From the NCBI GenBank assembly GCA_023411575.1, contig JAEYOP010000022.1, positions 1-64,000 of the forward strand: a stretch of 64,000 nt of DNA, written 5' to 3'. Made by a program: the position numbers and the translations under genes. How positions within the stretch are numbered: the first letter of the stretch is position 1; every line of letters starts with the position of its first letter. Below the pieces are notes generated by a model. The model did no database searches, was not told the DNA's origin, and saw only the letters and a program-made list of their open reading frames with translations. Below, in pieces: positions 1 through 7,415 of this stretch. Source of the DNA: Bacillota bacterium. Lineage in GTDB: Bacteria; Bacillota; Clostridia; Acetivibrionales; DTU013.

Positions 1-44
1 GTCCGGTACATTCCGGACGGCGACACTGCTTTTTATATACCGGA

Positions 45-569
45 TTATTCCGCGTATATTGCACTGATCTCCGCCGCGGAGAGGGCCTGGCTGTAAATCC
101 TGAAATCATCGACCGAGCCGTTCAAATAAGGATCGGACGAAAATTGGGATTTGCCTATATAGTTCTGGGTTGTGGCGCCCAGGCCGGACGGATTCAAGGT
201 CGCCCCGGTATTGGTCGCGGCGGCGGCGCCGTCAATATAGAGCGTTGCCGTATTACCCGACTGTGTTATGGCGACGTGGTGCCATGCTCCGGTGGTGAAC
301 GCCGCCGTTCCGTTGACCTTTATTTCGGCGCTGTAGCCGCTGGCGGTAATGGCGTACCTCGGGTAGGAACCGGCGTTGACGGTCAGGAACATGTATTTTG
401 TCGTTCCGGTACCAAAATCGAATACCCTGGACCAGGTGTCCGTATCGCCGGCCTTGACCCAGGTGGTTATGGAGAAGTCGTTCAGGCCGCTTACAATGCC
501 GGAAGAATTCATTGAAAGGCAGCGGGTAGCCCCAGTCGCCGATGGTTCCGCACCGCACCTCCTTTCCAA
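45..569 (-). CDS. LamG (concanavalin A-like) domain protein, probably a truncated or frameshifted remnant
   Basis: The 174-residue product is almost entirely one LamG/laminin-G-like jelly-roll domain: SGIVSGLNDFSITTWVKAG opens the visible part, WHHVAITQSG and LYIDG follow in the middle, and NGSVDDFRIYSQALSAAEI is the usual last strand before the stop. Such domains bind polysaccharides or proteins on secreted enzymes. The apparent TTG start is not convincing. A second reading frame just upstream (from about 660) encodes a lipoprotein-like signal (MLHTTFFLITALLPSC) that runs out of frame into the LamG part, and the first strands of the fold are missing. I infer a decayed gene or a frameshift near 510-560. 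The C-terminus is complete. Confidence 0.55.
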   Translation of the reverse strand: MERRCGAEPSATGATRCLSMNSSGIVSGLNDFSITTWVKAGDTDTWSRVFDFGTGTTKYMFLTVNAGSYPRYAITASGYSAEIKVNGTAAFTTGAWHHVAITQSGNTATLYIDGAAAATNTGATLNPSGLGATTQNYIGKSQFSSDPYLNGSVDDFRIYSQALSAAEISAIYAE

Positions 570-773
570 AGCCGGTATTTATTTGTCCCAGGCCGGGAAA
601 TGCTTCTTTGTGGCATGAAGGCAGCAAAGCTGTGATCAAAAAGAAAGTCGTATGGAGCAAGTTAAACGATTAATCCCATACTTACATAATAATACAGGAG
701 GACAAAAATAGCAATACGAAATTCATAATTTAGTGGAACTTAATGGACGAGCGTCCGCAAAAAGGCATGGGCT

Positions 774-1691
774 TTACAGCGAGCCCTCCGGATTCAGCTT
801 GCCGGTCTGCTTCCGGAAAGCGGAGGGAGAGCAGCCGTTGACGCTGCGGAACACCTTGTCGAAATAGTTGGTATTGCAGAAGCCGAGCTCATTGGCGATA
901 TCCGATATGGAATCGTTGGTGTACAGGAGAAATTCTTCCGCCCTGCTGATTTTATATTTGTTTAAAAATTCAATGAAGGTCTGGTTGGTGATTTTTTTGA
1001 ACATTTTGCAGAAATAGAACGGACTCAGCTGGACATAGTCGGCGGCCTCCGCAACGGTCATTTTCCTGGGGCAGACCAGGTATATATAGGACAGGAGATT
1101 CCGGATGCTTCCGGCTTCGCGGACTGTATCCTCCGTGCCGGTCTCTGCGGAATCCATGGGGAAGTAGCTTCGGATGTAATCGACGATCAGCGAGTACAGG
1201 CCGACCTTGATTTTGAGCTCGAAACCGAGCCGGCTGTCTTTAAACTCCCGGATGATGTTCTTTACATTGGTTTTCAGTTTCCGGTAATACGGGCTCATCC
1301 GGTCCGGCTTGACATGAAACATTCTTTTCCCTTCAAAATAGGGATGAATGAATTTTTTATAGTAGGAATCGTTCACTTCATTGGCAAATACCGACGGATC
1401 TATTACAACAGCATAATACCGGACAAGGGAGCCGCTTTGGGAGTATCCGGAATGGAGCTGACCGCAGTTTACGAACAGGATGTCGCCGGAACTGACCTCA
1501 TAGGAGGCGGAACCGATATTGATGGTAGCCTGTCCTTCAACAAAAAAAAGCAACTCCAGATAATCATGCCAATGCAGCTTCAGAATGGAATGCTGAAGGT
1601 GGACCACTTCAATCGCCTTGAACTTGAAGCCGCAGCCCGTGAACAGGTTGGTTTCCTTAAATTTGCGGGGGTTCTTTTCCAATACTTCCAT
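774..1691 (-). CDS. AraC-family transcriptional regulator
   Basis: 305 residues with the classic two-part AraC plan. The N-terminal cupin-like sensor (about residues 28-100) carries LHWHDYLELLFFVEG and SSGDILFVNCGQLHSGY. The C-terminal double helix-turn-helix (about 205-300) has AADYVQLSPFYFCKMF and ISDIANELGFCNTNYFDKVF, ending in the usual PSAFRK. A GGAGG lies 11 bases before the ATG. It is transcribed away from the sugar ABC operon that starts at 2054, so it most likely controls that operon in response to the imported sugar; this is inferred from position only. Confidence 0.9.
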   Translation of the reverse strand: MEVLEKNPRKFKETNLFTGCGFKFKAIEVVHLQHSILKLHWHDYLELLFFVEGQATINIGSASYEVSSGDILFVNCGQLHSGYSQSGSLVRYYAVVIDPSVFANEVNDSYYKKFIHPYFEGKRMFHVKPDRMSPYYRKLKTNVKNIIREFKDSRLGFELKIKVGLYSLIVDYIRSYFPMDSAETGTEDTVREAGSIRNLLSYIYLVCPRKMTVAEAADYVQLSPFYFCKMFKKITNQTFIEFLNKYKISRAEEFLLYTNDSISDIANELGFCNTNYFDKVFRSVNGCSPSAFRKQTGKLNPEGSL

Positions 1692-2053
1692 AAGACGTAT
1701 TTCCTCCGTAAAGAAAAAGTTCTACTACAATATTCTATCACAATCAAGCACAAGATAATATAACAAATTGGCAATATATTATATAGAAGGTTTACTTATA
1801 TTAAATTATAATCAAACTAGAATAAAAAAAATCTCCCGACAGCGTGAATTTCAGAGCTGATCCAATTCATAAAATAAACGTTTACCAACGGATATTAGAT
1901 AATTTCAAGGATACTTCATTTTTAGGGCAAGTAATTCACAAGGATGAAATTAATTGTAAAAAGATTAATTTACTATAAAGCGGAAGGGAGGGTGTTCCGT
2001 CCAGTCGCGAATCTTACCAATCGGTCAATTATAAAAAATTAGGAGGGTCAGAA
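1692..2053. promoter_or_regulatory. divergent control region between the AraC regulator and the sugar ABC operon
   Basis: This 362-bp gene-free stretch is very AT-rich compared with both neighbours. No strong sigma-A promoter can be singled out. It contains a perfect 10-bp palindrome TAAACGTTTA at 1875-1884, which resembles a LacI/CcpA-type operator core but misses several cre consensus positions. An AGGAGGG ribosome binding site sits at 2041-2047 before the ATG at 2054. Confidence 0.5.
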
Positions 2054-3397
2054 ATGAAAAGAGTACTGGTTATTTTGCTTGTTGTTGCTTTCACCTTTAC
2101 CATCGGATTAACCGGCTGCGGAACCAAAACCGCCGTACCGGAGGAAACGGCTGCGCCGGCGGAGCAGAATCAGGTTGCGGAGACGGCGGCGGCGGAAAAC
2201 GCCCCGGAAGCTGTCGAACTTAGCGGCGATATCAGCTACATGACCTGGGGCGAACCATCCGAAAAGCAAATTTACGACACGGTTTTGAACGACTTTATGG
2301 CAAAAAACCCGAAAGTAAAAGTAAACTACATTTATACTCCGGATGACTACAATACCAAACTTCAGACTATGATCGCCGGAAATACGGCTCCCGACGTGTT
2401 CTGGCTCCTTCAGGCGGACGTCGTGCCCTTCGCTTCTTCGGACGCCTGTGCGGAACTGGACCCGTGGATCGAAAAATATCCGGAGCTGACGGCCGATATG
2501 GTTGAGGGCCTGATAAAATACGGACAGTTCAACGGCAAGACCTATTCGATCCCCAAGGACTGGGAACCGATCGTGATGTACCTGAATGAAGATCTCTTCA
2601 CGGCCGCAGGCGTTCCGCTGCCGACTTCGGACTGGACCATGCAGGACTATATCGACATCGCCAAAAAGCTGACGATTACGAAGAACAACCAGGTAGTGCA
2701 GTTCGGCGCGGAAGTGGACAACTACTGGGCTTTCTGGATGGTGTTCGGCGGCAATTACGGCGGTAAGTGGTTCAAGGACGGAAAATCCAACTTCAGCGAT
2801 GAAAACGTCGTAAAAGGTCTGAAGGTTATGAGACAGATCATAGACGACAAATCCGCTCCCTCTCCCGCGACGGTCAACTCCATGGGCGGCGCGTCGGACC
2901 AGTTATTCCTCACGGGAAAGATCGCCATGTATCCTTCCGGCAGATGGGCGGTACCCGCGTTCCGGACGGATGTGCCTTTCAAATGGTCCGCTGTGGAAAT
3001 GCCCAAGGGAACCACACGCATCAACCCTGTTATTTCCGGCACACTGGCGGTCAGCAAGAACTGCAAGAACATGGAGGCGGCTGTCGGCCTGATCCGGTAC
3101 ATCCTCAGCAAGGACGGACAGTATGTCACGATGGCAAACGGTCTTGCAATGCCGGTATACAAAAGCTATATGGATGATCCCAAGATGGCGAGCGAACCCC
3201 CGTCCATTGCACCGTTCAAGGCAACCGCTTCCTATATCGAGTCCGATGTGCAGTATAACGCGGCTGCAACCGGTCAATGGAGCAAGTACAAATCCATTAT
3301 AACGGCAGAACTGGATAGGACCCTCAATGGTGAAATCACCGTAGAAGAGGCGGCCGCCAACATCGACAAACAGGCGAATGCCGATGTCTTCAAGTAA
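2054..3397 (+). CDS. sugar ABC transporter substrate-binding lipoprotein (family 1)
   Basis: 447 residues. The N-terminus is a lipoprotein signal (MKRVLVILLVVAFTFTIGLTGC, lipobox LTGC), followed by an Ala/Glu-rich linker to about residue 55 and a family 1 extracellular solute-binding fold (ISYMTWGEPSEKQIYDTVLND, TAPDVFWL, SGRWAV). It would capture an oligosaccharide or glycoside outside the membrane and hand it to the two permeases downstream. It is the first gene of the operon, separated from the permeases by a perfect hairpin that probably keeps its level above theirs. The substrate is inferred from the GH127 gene in the same unit. Confidence 0.92.
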   Translation: MKRVLVILLVVAFTFTIGLTGCGTKTAVPEETAAPAEQNQVAETAAAENAPEAVELSGDISYMTWGEPSEKQIYDTVLNDFMAKNPKVKVNYIYTPDDYNTKLQTMIAGNTAPDVFWLLQADVVPFASSDACAELDPWIEKYPELTADMVEGLIKYGQFNGKTYSIPKDWEPIVMYLNEDLFTAAGVPLPTSDWTMQDYIDIAKKLTITKNNQVVQFGAEVDNYWAFWMVFGGNYGGKWFKDGKSNFSDENVVKGLKVMRQIIDDKSAPSPATVNSMGGASDQLFLTGKIAMYPSGRWAVPAFRTDVPFKWSAVEMPKGTTRINPVISGTLAVSKNCKNMEAAVGLIRYILSKDGQYVTMANGLAMPVYKSYMDDPKMASEPPSIAPFKATASYIESDVQYNAAATGQWSKYKSIITAELDRTLNGEITVEEAAANIDKQANADVFK

Positions 3398-3420
3398 TTT
3401 TCGCACGCCGGTGCTTTACG

Positions 3421-3456
3421 AAATATAAGAAGGAGCTGGCCTCCTTCTTATATTTT
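3421..3456 (+). terminator. intercistronic hairpin / partial terminator after the binding-protein gene
   Basis: Perfect 15-bp stem (AAATATAAGAAGGAG at 3421-3435 with its complement at 3441-3455), 5-base loop, followed by only a few T residues. Located between the binding protein and the first permease, it probably protects the upstream mRNA or gives partial termination. Confidence 0.7.
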
Positions 3457-3505
3457 GGTATAAATAAGGCTTAGTGCCGTCGGAATCATAAAGGAGGAAA
3501 AAATC

Positions 3506-4396
3506 ATGTCGGCAGGCAGCAGCATAAAAAGAAGAGACAACATCGAGGGCTATCTGTTCATTGCGCCCGCGATGTTCGGATTTCTGGCTTTTATGGTCTA
3601 TCCCATCATTGCTTCCGTTGCGATCAGCTTTATGGATTGGAATATTATATCAAAGCCCAGCTGGATCGGCTTTGATAATTATATAACCCTCTTCACGGAT
3701 CAGACCTTTCAGATCAGCATGTTGAATACCTTCAAGTGGGTCATTGTGTACATCCCGCTTTCCATTACCTTATCCTTCATCCTTGCCCTGGCGGCCGAGC
3801 TGCCGCTAAAAGGGATACAGGCGCTGAGAACCATTTTCTACCTTCCGGTGGTCAGCCCGCTTCTGGTGGTCGCGCTGCTGTTCGTCTGGCTGTACAATCC
3901 GGAATTCGGCCTGATTAACTATGTGTTGTCTTTTTTCGGGATACCGAAGATCGGCTGGCTGACCAATCCTCATCTTGCCATATTCAGCATCGCCTTCATG
4001 ACCACATGGAAAATGGCCGGCTACAATATGATCATTTTCCTGGCGGGGCTGAACGGCATACCAAGAGCGCTCTACGAGGCGGCGGACCTGGACGGGATCA
4101 AGCCGCTGCAGAAGGTATTCTATATTAAGCTGCCCCTGATCACCCCCGCCATGTATTACGTCATGGTGATGTCGATCATCTATGCGTTCCAGGTATTCGG
4201 CGAGATTTACGTCATGACGAAGGGCGGACCCGGATATTCCACCTATACCATGGCCTTCTATCTGTACCAGAACGCCTATAGCTTCGGCCGGATGGGGTAC
4301 GGCAGCGCCATGTCCTTTGTCATGACCCTTGTGATATTGGCGGTAACGATCCTGCAAAGCACCGTACTGGGCAAAAAAGTCCAGTACGATATGTAA
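3506..4396 (+). CDS. carbohydrate ABC transporter permease (MalF/UgpA type)
   Basis: 296 residues with six predicted membrane segments. The first is YLFIAPAMFGFLAFMVYPII, and the EAA loop reads ALYEAADLDGIKPLQKVFYIKLP, the contact site for the ATPase. Family: binding-protein-dependent transport inner membrane component. AAGGAGG lies just upstream of the ATG. It pairs with the permease at 4410. No ATPase gene is present in the unit, so a shared MsmK/UgpC-type ATPase encoded elsewhere is expected. Confidence 0.92.
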   Translation: MSAGSSIKRRDNIEGYLFIAPAMFGFLAFMVYPIIASVAISFMDWNIISKPSWIGFDNYITLFTDQTFQISMLNTFKWVIVYIPLSITLSFILALAAELPLKGIQALRTIFYLPVVSPLLVVALLFVWLYNPEFGLINYVLSFFGIPKIGWLTNPHLAIFSIAFMTTWKMAGYNMIIFLAGLNGIPRALYEAADLDGIKPLQKVFYIKLPLITPAMYYVMVMSIIYAFQVFGEIYVMTKGGPGYSTYTMAFYLYQNAYSFGRMGYGSAMSFVMTLVILAVTILQSTVLGKKVQYDM

Positions 4397-4409
4397 GGGA
4401 GGCGCTCAA

Positions 4410-5249
4410 ATGAAAAGAAACGGAATTAAAGCTTCCCTTATTGTTTCGTATTCCCTGCTGATCCTCCTGGCGGTGATCGACCTGATCCCGTTTATCTGGA
4501 TGCTCCTGTCCTCCTTCAAAAGCAGGGGGGAAATCCTGCATTTTCCGCCGACGCTGTTTCCGCAGCAATGGCTTTTCAGCAACTATGAAAAGGCATGGAA
4601 CGCCGGCGGCCTGAACTTCGGGAGAATGTTCCTGAATTCCATGATCTGCGTCATCCCGGGAACATTTTTCACCCTGGTCGTCTCGTCCCTGGCGGGCTTC
4701 GGGTTTTCCAGGATCCGGTTCCGGTACCGGGAGGTCATTTTCATGATCTATCTTACGTCCATGATGGTTCCGGACGCCGTGACCATGATCCCCCAGTTTA
4801 TGATTTTCCGAAACCTGGGGTTGATGAACTCCTTTTTCCCGATCATTCTGCCCCAGTTCTTCGGCTTTGCCATGCAGACCTTCCTCATGAGGCAGTTTTT
4901 CATGACCATTCCCCAGGACCTGGAGGATGCCGCGGTGATTGACGGCTGCAACCGGATCAAGATCTGGTACAAGATATTCGTGCCGGTATCGCGGCCCGTC
5001 GTATCAGCGGTGGTTATTCTTACCTTCCAGTCCTATTACAATGACTTCCTGAAACCGCTGATTTACATAAACGACTCCAAAAAGTTCACCGTACAGCTTG
5101 GCCTTTCGTCCTTCCGGGGAATGTTCAATACGCAGTTCGACCTGCTGATGGCGGCTTCGGTTTTTGCGCTGGCGCCCATCCTGGTGGTGTATATGCTGGG
5201 GCAGCGATACTTTGTCGAGGGAGTCGTAACAAGCGGCATTAAGGGATGA
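4410..5249 (+). CDS. carbohydrate ABC transporter permease (MalG/UgpE type)
   Basis: 279 residues, six predicted membrane segments, with the EAA motif DLEDAAVIDGCNRIKIWYKIFVP. The N-terminal segment and the pattern FIWMLLSSFKSRGEIL are typical of CUT1-family second permeases. It starts 13 bases after the stop of the first permease behind a GGGAGG site, so the two are cotranscribed and form the membrane channel of the importer. The C-terminal GVVTSGIKG tail is characteristic of this subfamily. Confidence 0.92.
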   Translation: MKRNGIKASLIVSYSLLILLAVIDLIPFIWMLLSSFKSRGEILHFPPTLFPQQWLFSNYEKAWNAGGLNFGRMFLNSMICVIPGTFFTLVVSSLAGFGFSRIRFRYREVIFMIYLTSMMVPDAVTMIPQFMIFRNLGLMNSFFPIILPQFFGFAMQTFLMRQFFMTIPQDLEDAAVIDGCNRIKIWYKIFVPVSRPVVSAVVILTFQSYYNDFLKPLIYINDSKKFTVQLGLSSFRGMFNTQFDLLMAASVFALAPILVVYMLGQRYFVEGVVTSGIKG

Positions 5250-5328
5250 TTCGGCCATTCCTAAGGGATGACTCCGTCCAGGCGGCACCGGGACGACCGA
5301 TTTTATGGATCTTATGGAGGATGAAAAA

Positions 5329-7287
5329 ATGAATCAATTTTGTGTTTCAGAGCCGGTGGCTCTGAAAAATGTGACCATCCGGGACGAATTCTGGGGAAAG
5401 TACAGGAGGCTGGTCCGGGAGCAGGCGATCCCCTATCAGTGGAATGCGCTGAACGACCTCATTCCCGGCGCGGAGCCAAGCCACGCAATCGAAAACTTCC
5501 GGATTGCGGCGGGCCTGTCGGAGGGAGAATTCTACGGGCGGGTCTGGCAGGACAGCGACGTGGCGAAATGGCTGGAAACGGTTGCCTACAGCCTTGCCAC
5601 CCATCCGAACGGCGAGCTGGAGGCCCGGGCGGATGAGCTTATCGAGCTGATCGGGAAGGCGCAGCAGCCGGACGGGTACCTGAATACCTATTATACGATC
5701 ACGGGGCTTGATAAAAGGTGGACCAACGAGCGGGAAAAACACGAACTGTATTGCGCCGGACATATGATCGAAGCCGCCGTCGCCTATTACGACGCGACCG
5801 GAAAGAGACGCCTGCTGGAAATCGTATGCGCCTTTGCGGACCACATCGACAGCGTATACGGCCCGGAAGAGGGGAAAAAGCGCGGTTATCCGGGACACCA
5901 GGAGATCGAACTGGCATTGGTCAGGCTGTATAGAGCAACAGGAAATGAAAAATATCTGAAGCTCAGCAAGTACTTTATTGACGAACGGGGCAAAAAACCG
6001 TTCTACTTCGACCTTGAGGCGGAAGAGCGGGGCGAAGGGGGAGACAAGGGAGTATTCGGCGAGTATTCCTATCCCTACAGGCAGTCCCATCTTCCGGTAA
6101 GGGAGCAAAAAACGGCGGTGGGCCATGCTGTAAGAGCGGTCTATATGTATACGGGCATGGCTGACGTAGCGGCGGAGACCGGGGACGATTCCCTGGCGGA
6201 TGCGTGCAGAACGCTCTGGGAGGATGTCACAAGGAAGCAGATGTATGTCACGGGCGGACTGGGCTCCCAGGGATATGGGGAGGATTTTACCTTTGACTAC
6301 GACCTGCCCAACGATACCTGCTACACGGAGACCTGCGCCGCCGTCGGCCTCGCGTTCTGGGCCCGGAGCATGCAGCGCCTCGGGATGGACGGAAACTACG
6401 GCGACATTCTGGAGCAGGCCCTGTACAATGGCATTTTAAGCGGAATGTCCCTGGACGGAAGGAAGTATTTTTATGTAAATCCGCTGGAGGTTTGGCCGGC
6501 TTCGTGCAAAGTGCGGCATGACAAACAGGACGTGACCACCACAAGGCAAAGCTGGTTCAACTGCGCCTGCTGCCCGCCCAATCTGGCCAGGCTGATCGCT
6601 TCCCTGGGGGAATATGTTTATTCGACGAGAGAAAGTACCGTCTATACCCATTTGTACCTGAAAAACAGGGCGGACATCCGGCTGGGCGGAAATCGGATCG
6701 CCGTAAGCCAGGAGACCAATTACCCCTGGGACGGACAGGTGAAAATAACGGTGGAAACGGAAGCCGAAAAGGAATTCACGATGGCCCTGAGAATTCCCGC
6801 GTGGTGCGCACAAGCGGAGGTGAAAGTGGACGGGGAGACCGTCGGGCTGTCCGGAAAGATCGTCAGGGGATACCTTAAGCTGACGAGGATATGGAAAAAC
6901 GGAAGCAGCATTGAGCTTCAGCTCCCCATGCCTGTAAGAAGGGTCCAGGCCCATCCCGAATTGAGGGCGAACGCGGGAAAGGTGGCTATTATGAGGGGGC
7001 CGGTGGTCTATTGCCTGGAAGAAGCCGACAATTCGGACAAGCTTGCGGATCTGGTGCTGGAGGAAGATCCGGGCTTCACCGCGGAATACGATAAAAAATT
7101 GCTGGACGGCGTTGTTCTCCTAAAAGGGAATGCCTTCCGGCGGGATGCAGCAAAATACGACGGCGAATTATACAGGGAGCTGGAGTTTCAAAAGATTCCC
7201 GTCCGCTTCACGGCAGTGCCCTATTACGCCTGGAACAACCGCGGCGAGGGCGAAATGACCGTATGGGTCAGACAGTCGGGGATATAA
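5329..7287 (+). CDS. glycoside hydrolase family 127, beta-L-arabinofuranosidase-like
   Basis: 652 residues, the usual GH127 length. The family's zinc and catalytic cluster, known from Bifidobacterium HypBA1, is intact and at nearly the same numbering: E318 in GYGEDF (acid/base candidate), E334 and C336 in YTETC, and C414-C415 in NCACCPPN (C414 is the expected nucleophile). No signal peptide is visible, so it should act in the cytoplasm on arabinosides brought in by the preceding transporter. I chose the ATG at 5329 because GGAGG ends 8 bases upstream; an in-frame ATG at 5305 has no such site. Some GH127 members act on other sugars, so substrate is less certain than family. Confidence 0.9.
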   Translation: MNQFCVSEPVALKNVTIRDEFWGKYRRLVREQAIPYQWNALNDLIPGAEPSHAIENFRIAAGLSEGEFYGRVWQDSDVAKWLETVAYSLATHPNGELEARADELIELIGKAQQPDGYLNTYYTITGLDKRWTNEREKHELYCAGHMIEAAVAYYDATGKRRLLEIVCAFADHIDSVYGPEEGKKRGYPGHQEIELALVRLYRATGNEKYLKLSKYFIDERGKKPFYFDLEAEERGEGGDKGVFGEYSYPYRQSHLPVREQKTAVGHAVRAVYMYTGMADVAAETGDDSLADACRTLWEDVTRKQMYVTGGLGSQGYGEDFTFDYDLPNDTCYTETCAAVGLAFWARSMQRLGMDGNYGDILEQALYNGILSGMSLDGRKYFYVNPLEVWPASCKVRHDKQDVTTTRQSWFNCACCPPNLARLIASLGEYVYSTRESTVYTHLYLKNRADIRLGGNRIAVSQETNYPWDGQVKITVETEAEKEFTMALRIPAWCAQAEVKVDGETVGLSGKIVRGYLKLTRIWKNGSSIELQLPMPVRRVQAHPELRANAGKVAIMRGPVVYCLEEADNSDKLADLVLEEDPGFTAEYDKKLLDGVVLLKGNAFRRDAAKYDGELYRELEFQKIPVRFTAVPYYAWNNRGEGEMTVWVRQSGI

Positions 7288-7360
7288 GCTCGAAACAGGC
7301 GACATTCTGGCATTTTGTGCTTGTTTTTCTTCAAAATAAATGTCCGGATTCCAAATTTCA

Positions 7361-7369
7361 TGGTATAAT
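7361..7369 (+). promoter_or_regulatory. extended -10 promoter for the chemoreceptor gene
   Basis: TGGTATAAT (TGn extension plus consensus -10) lies about 47 bases before the ATG at 7416 and after the GH127 stop; no clear -35 element is seen. It suggests that the chemoreceptor can be transcribed separately from the sugar operon. Confidence 0.5.
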
Positions 7370-7415
7370 TGAAATATATCCTGAAACGCCAAAATACAGC
7401 TTGTTTGGAGGAATT

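Noticed and set aside
144..515. Forward-strand frame of 123 codons across the LamG remnant
   Set aside because: It has no start site signal and mirrors the LamG frame on the other strand, whose translation matches a real domain.
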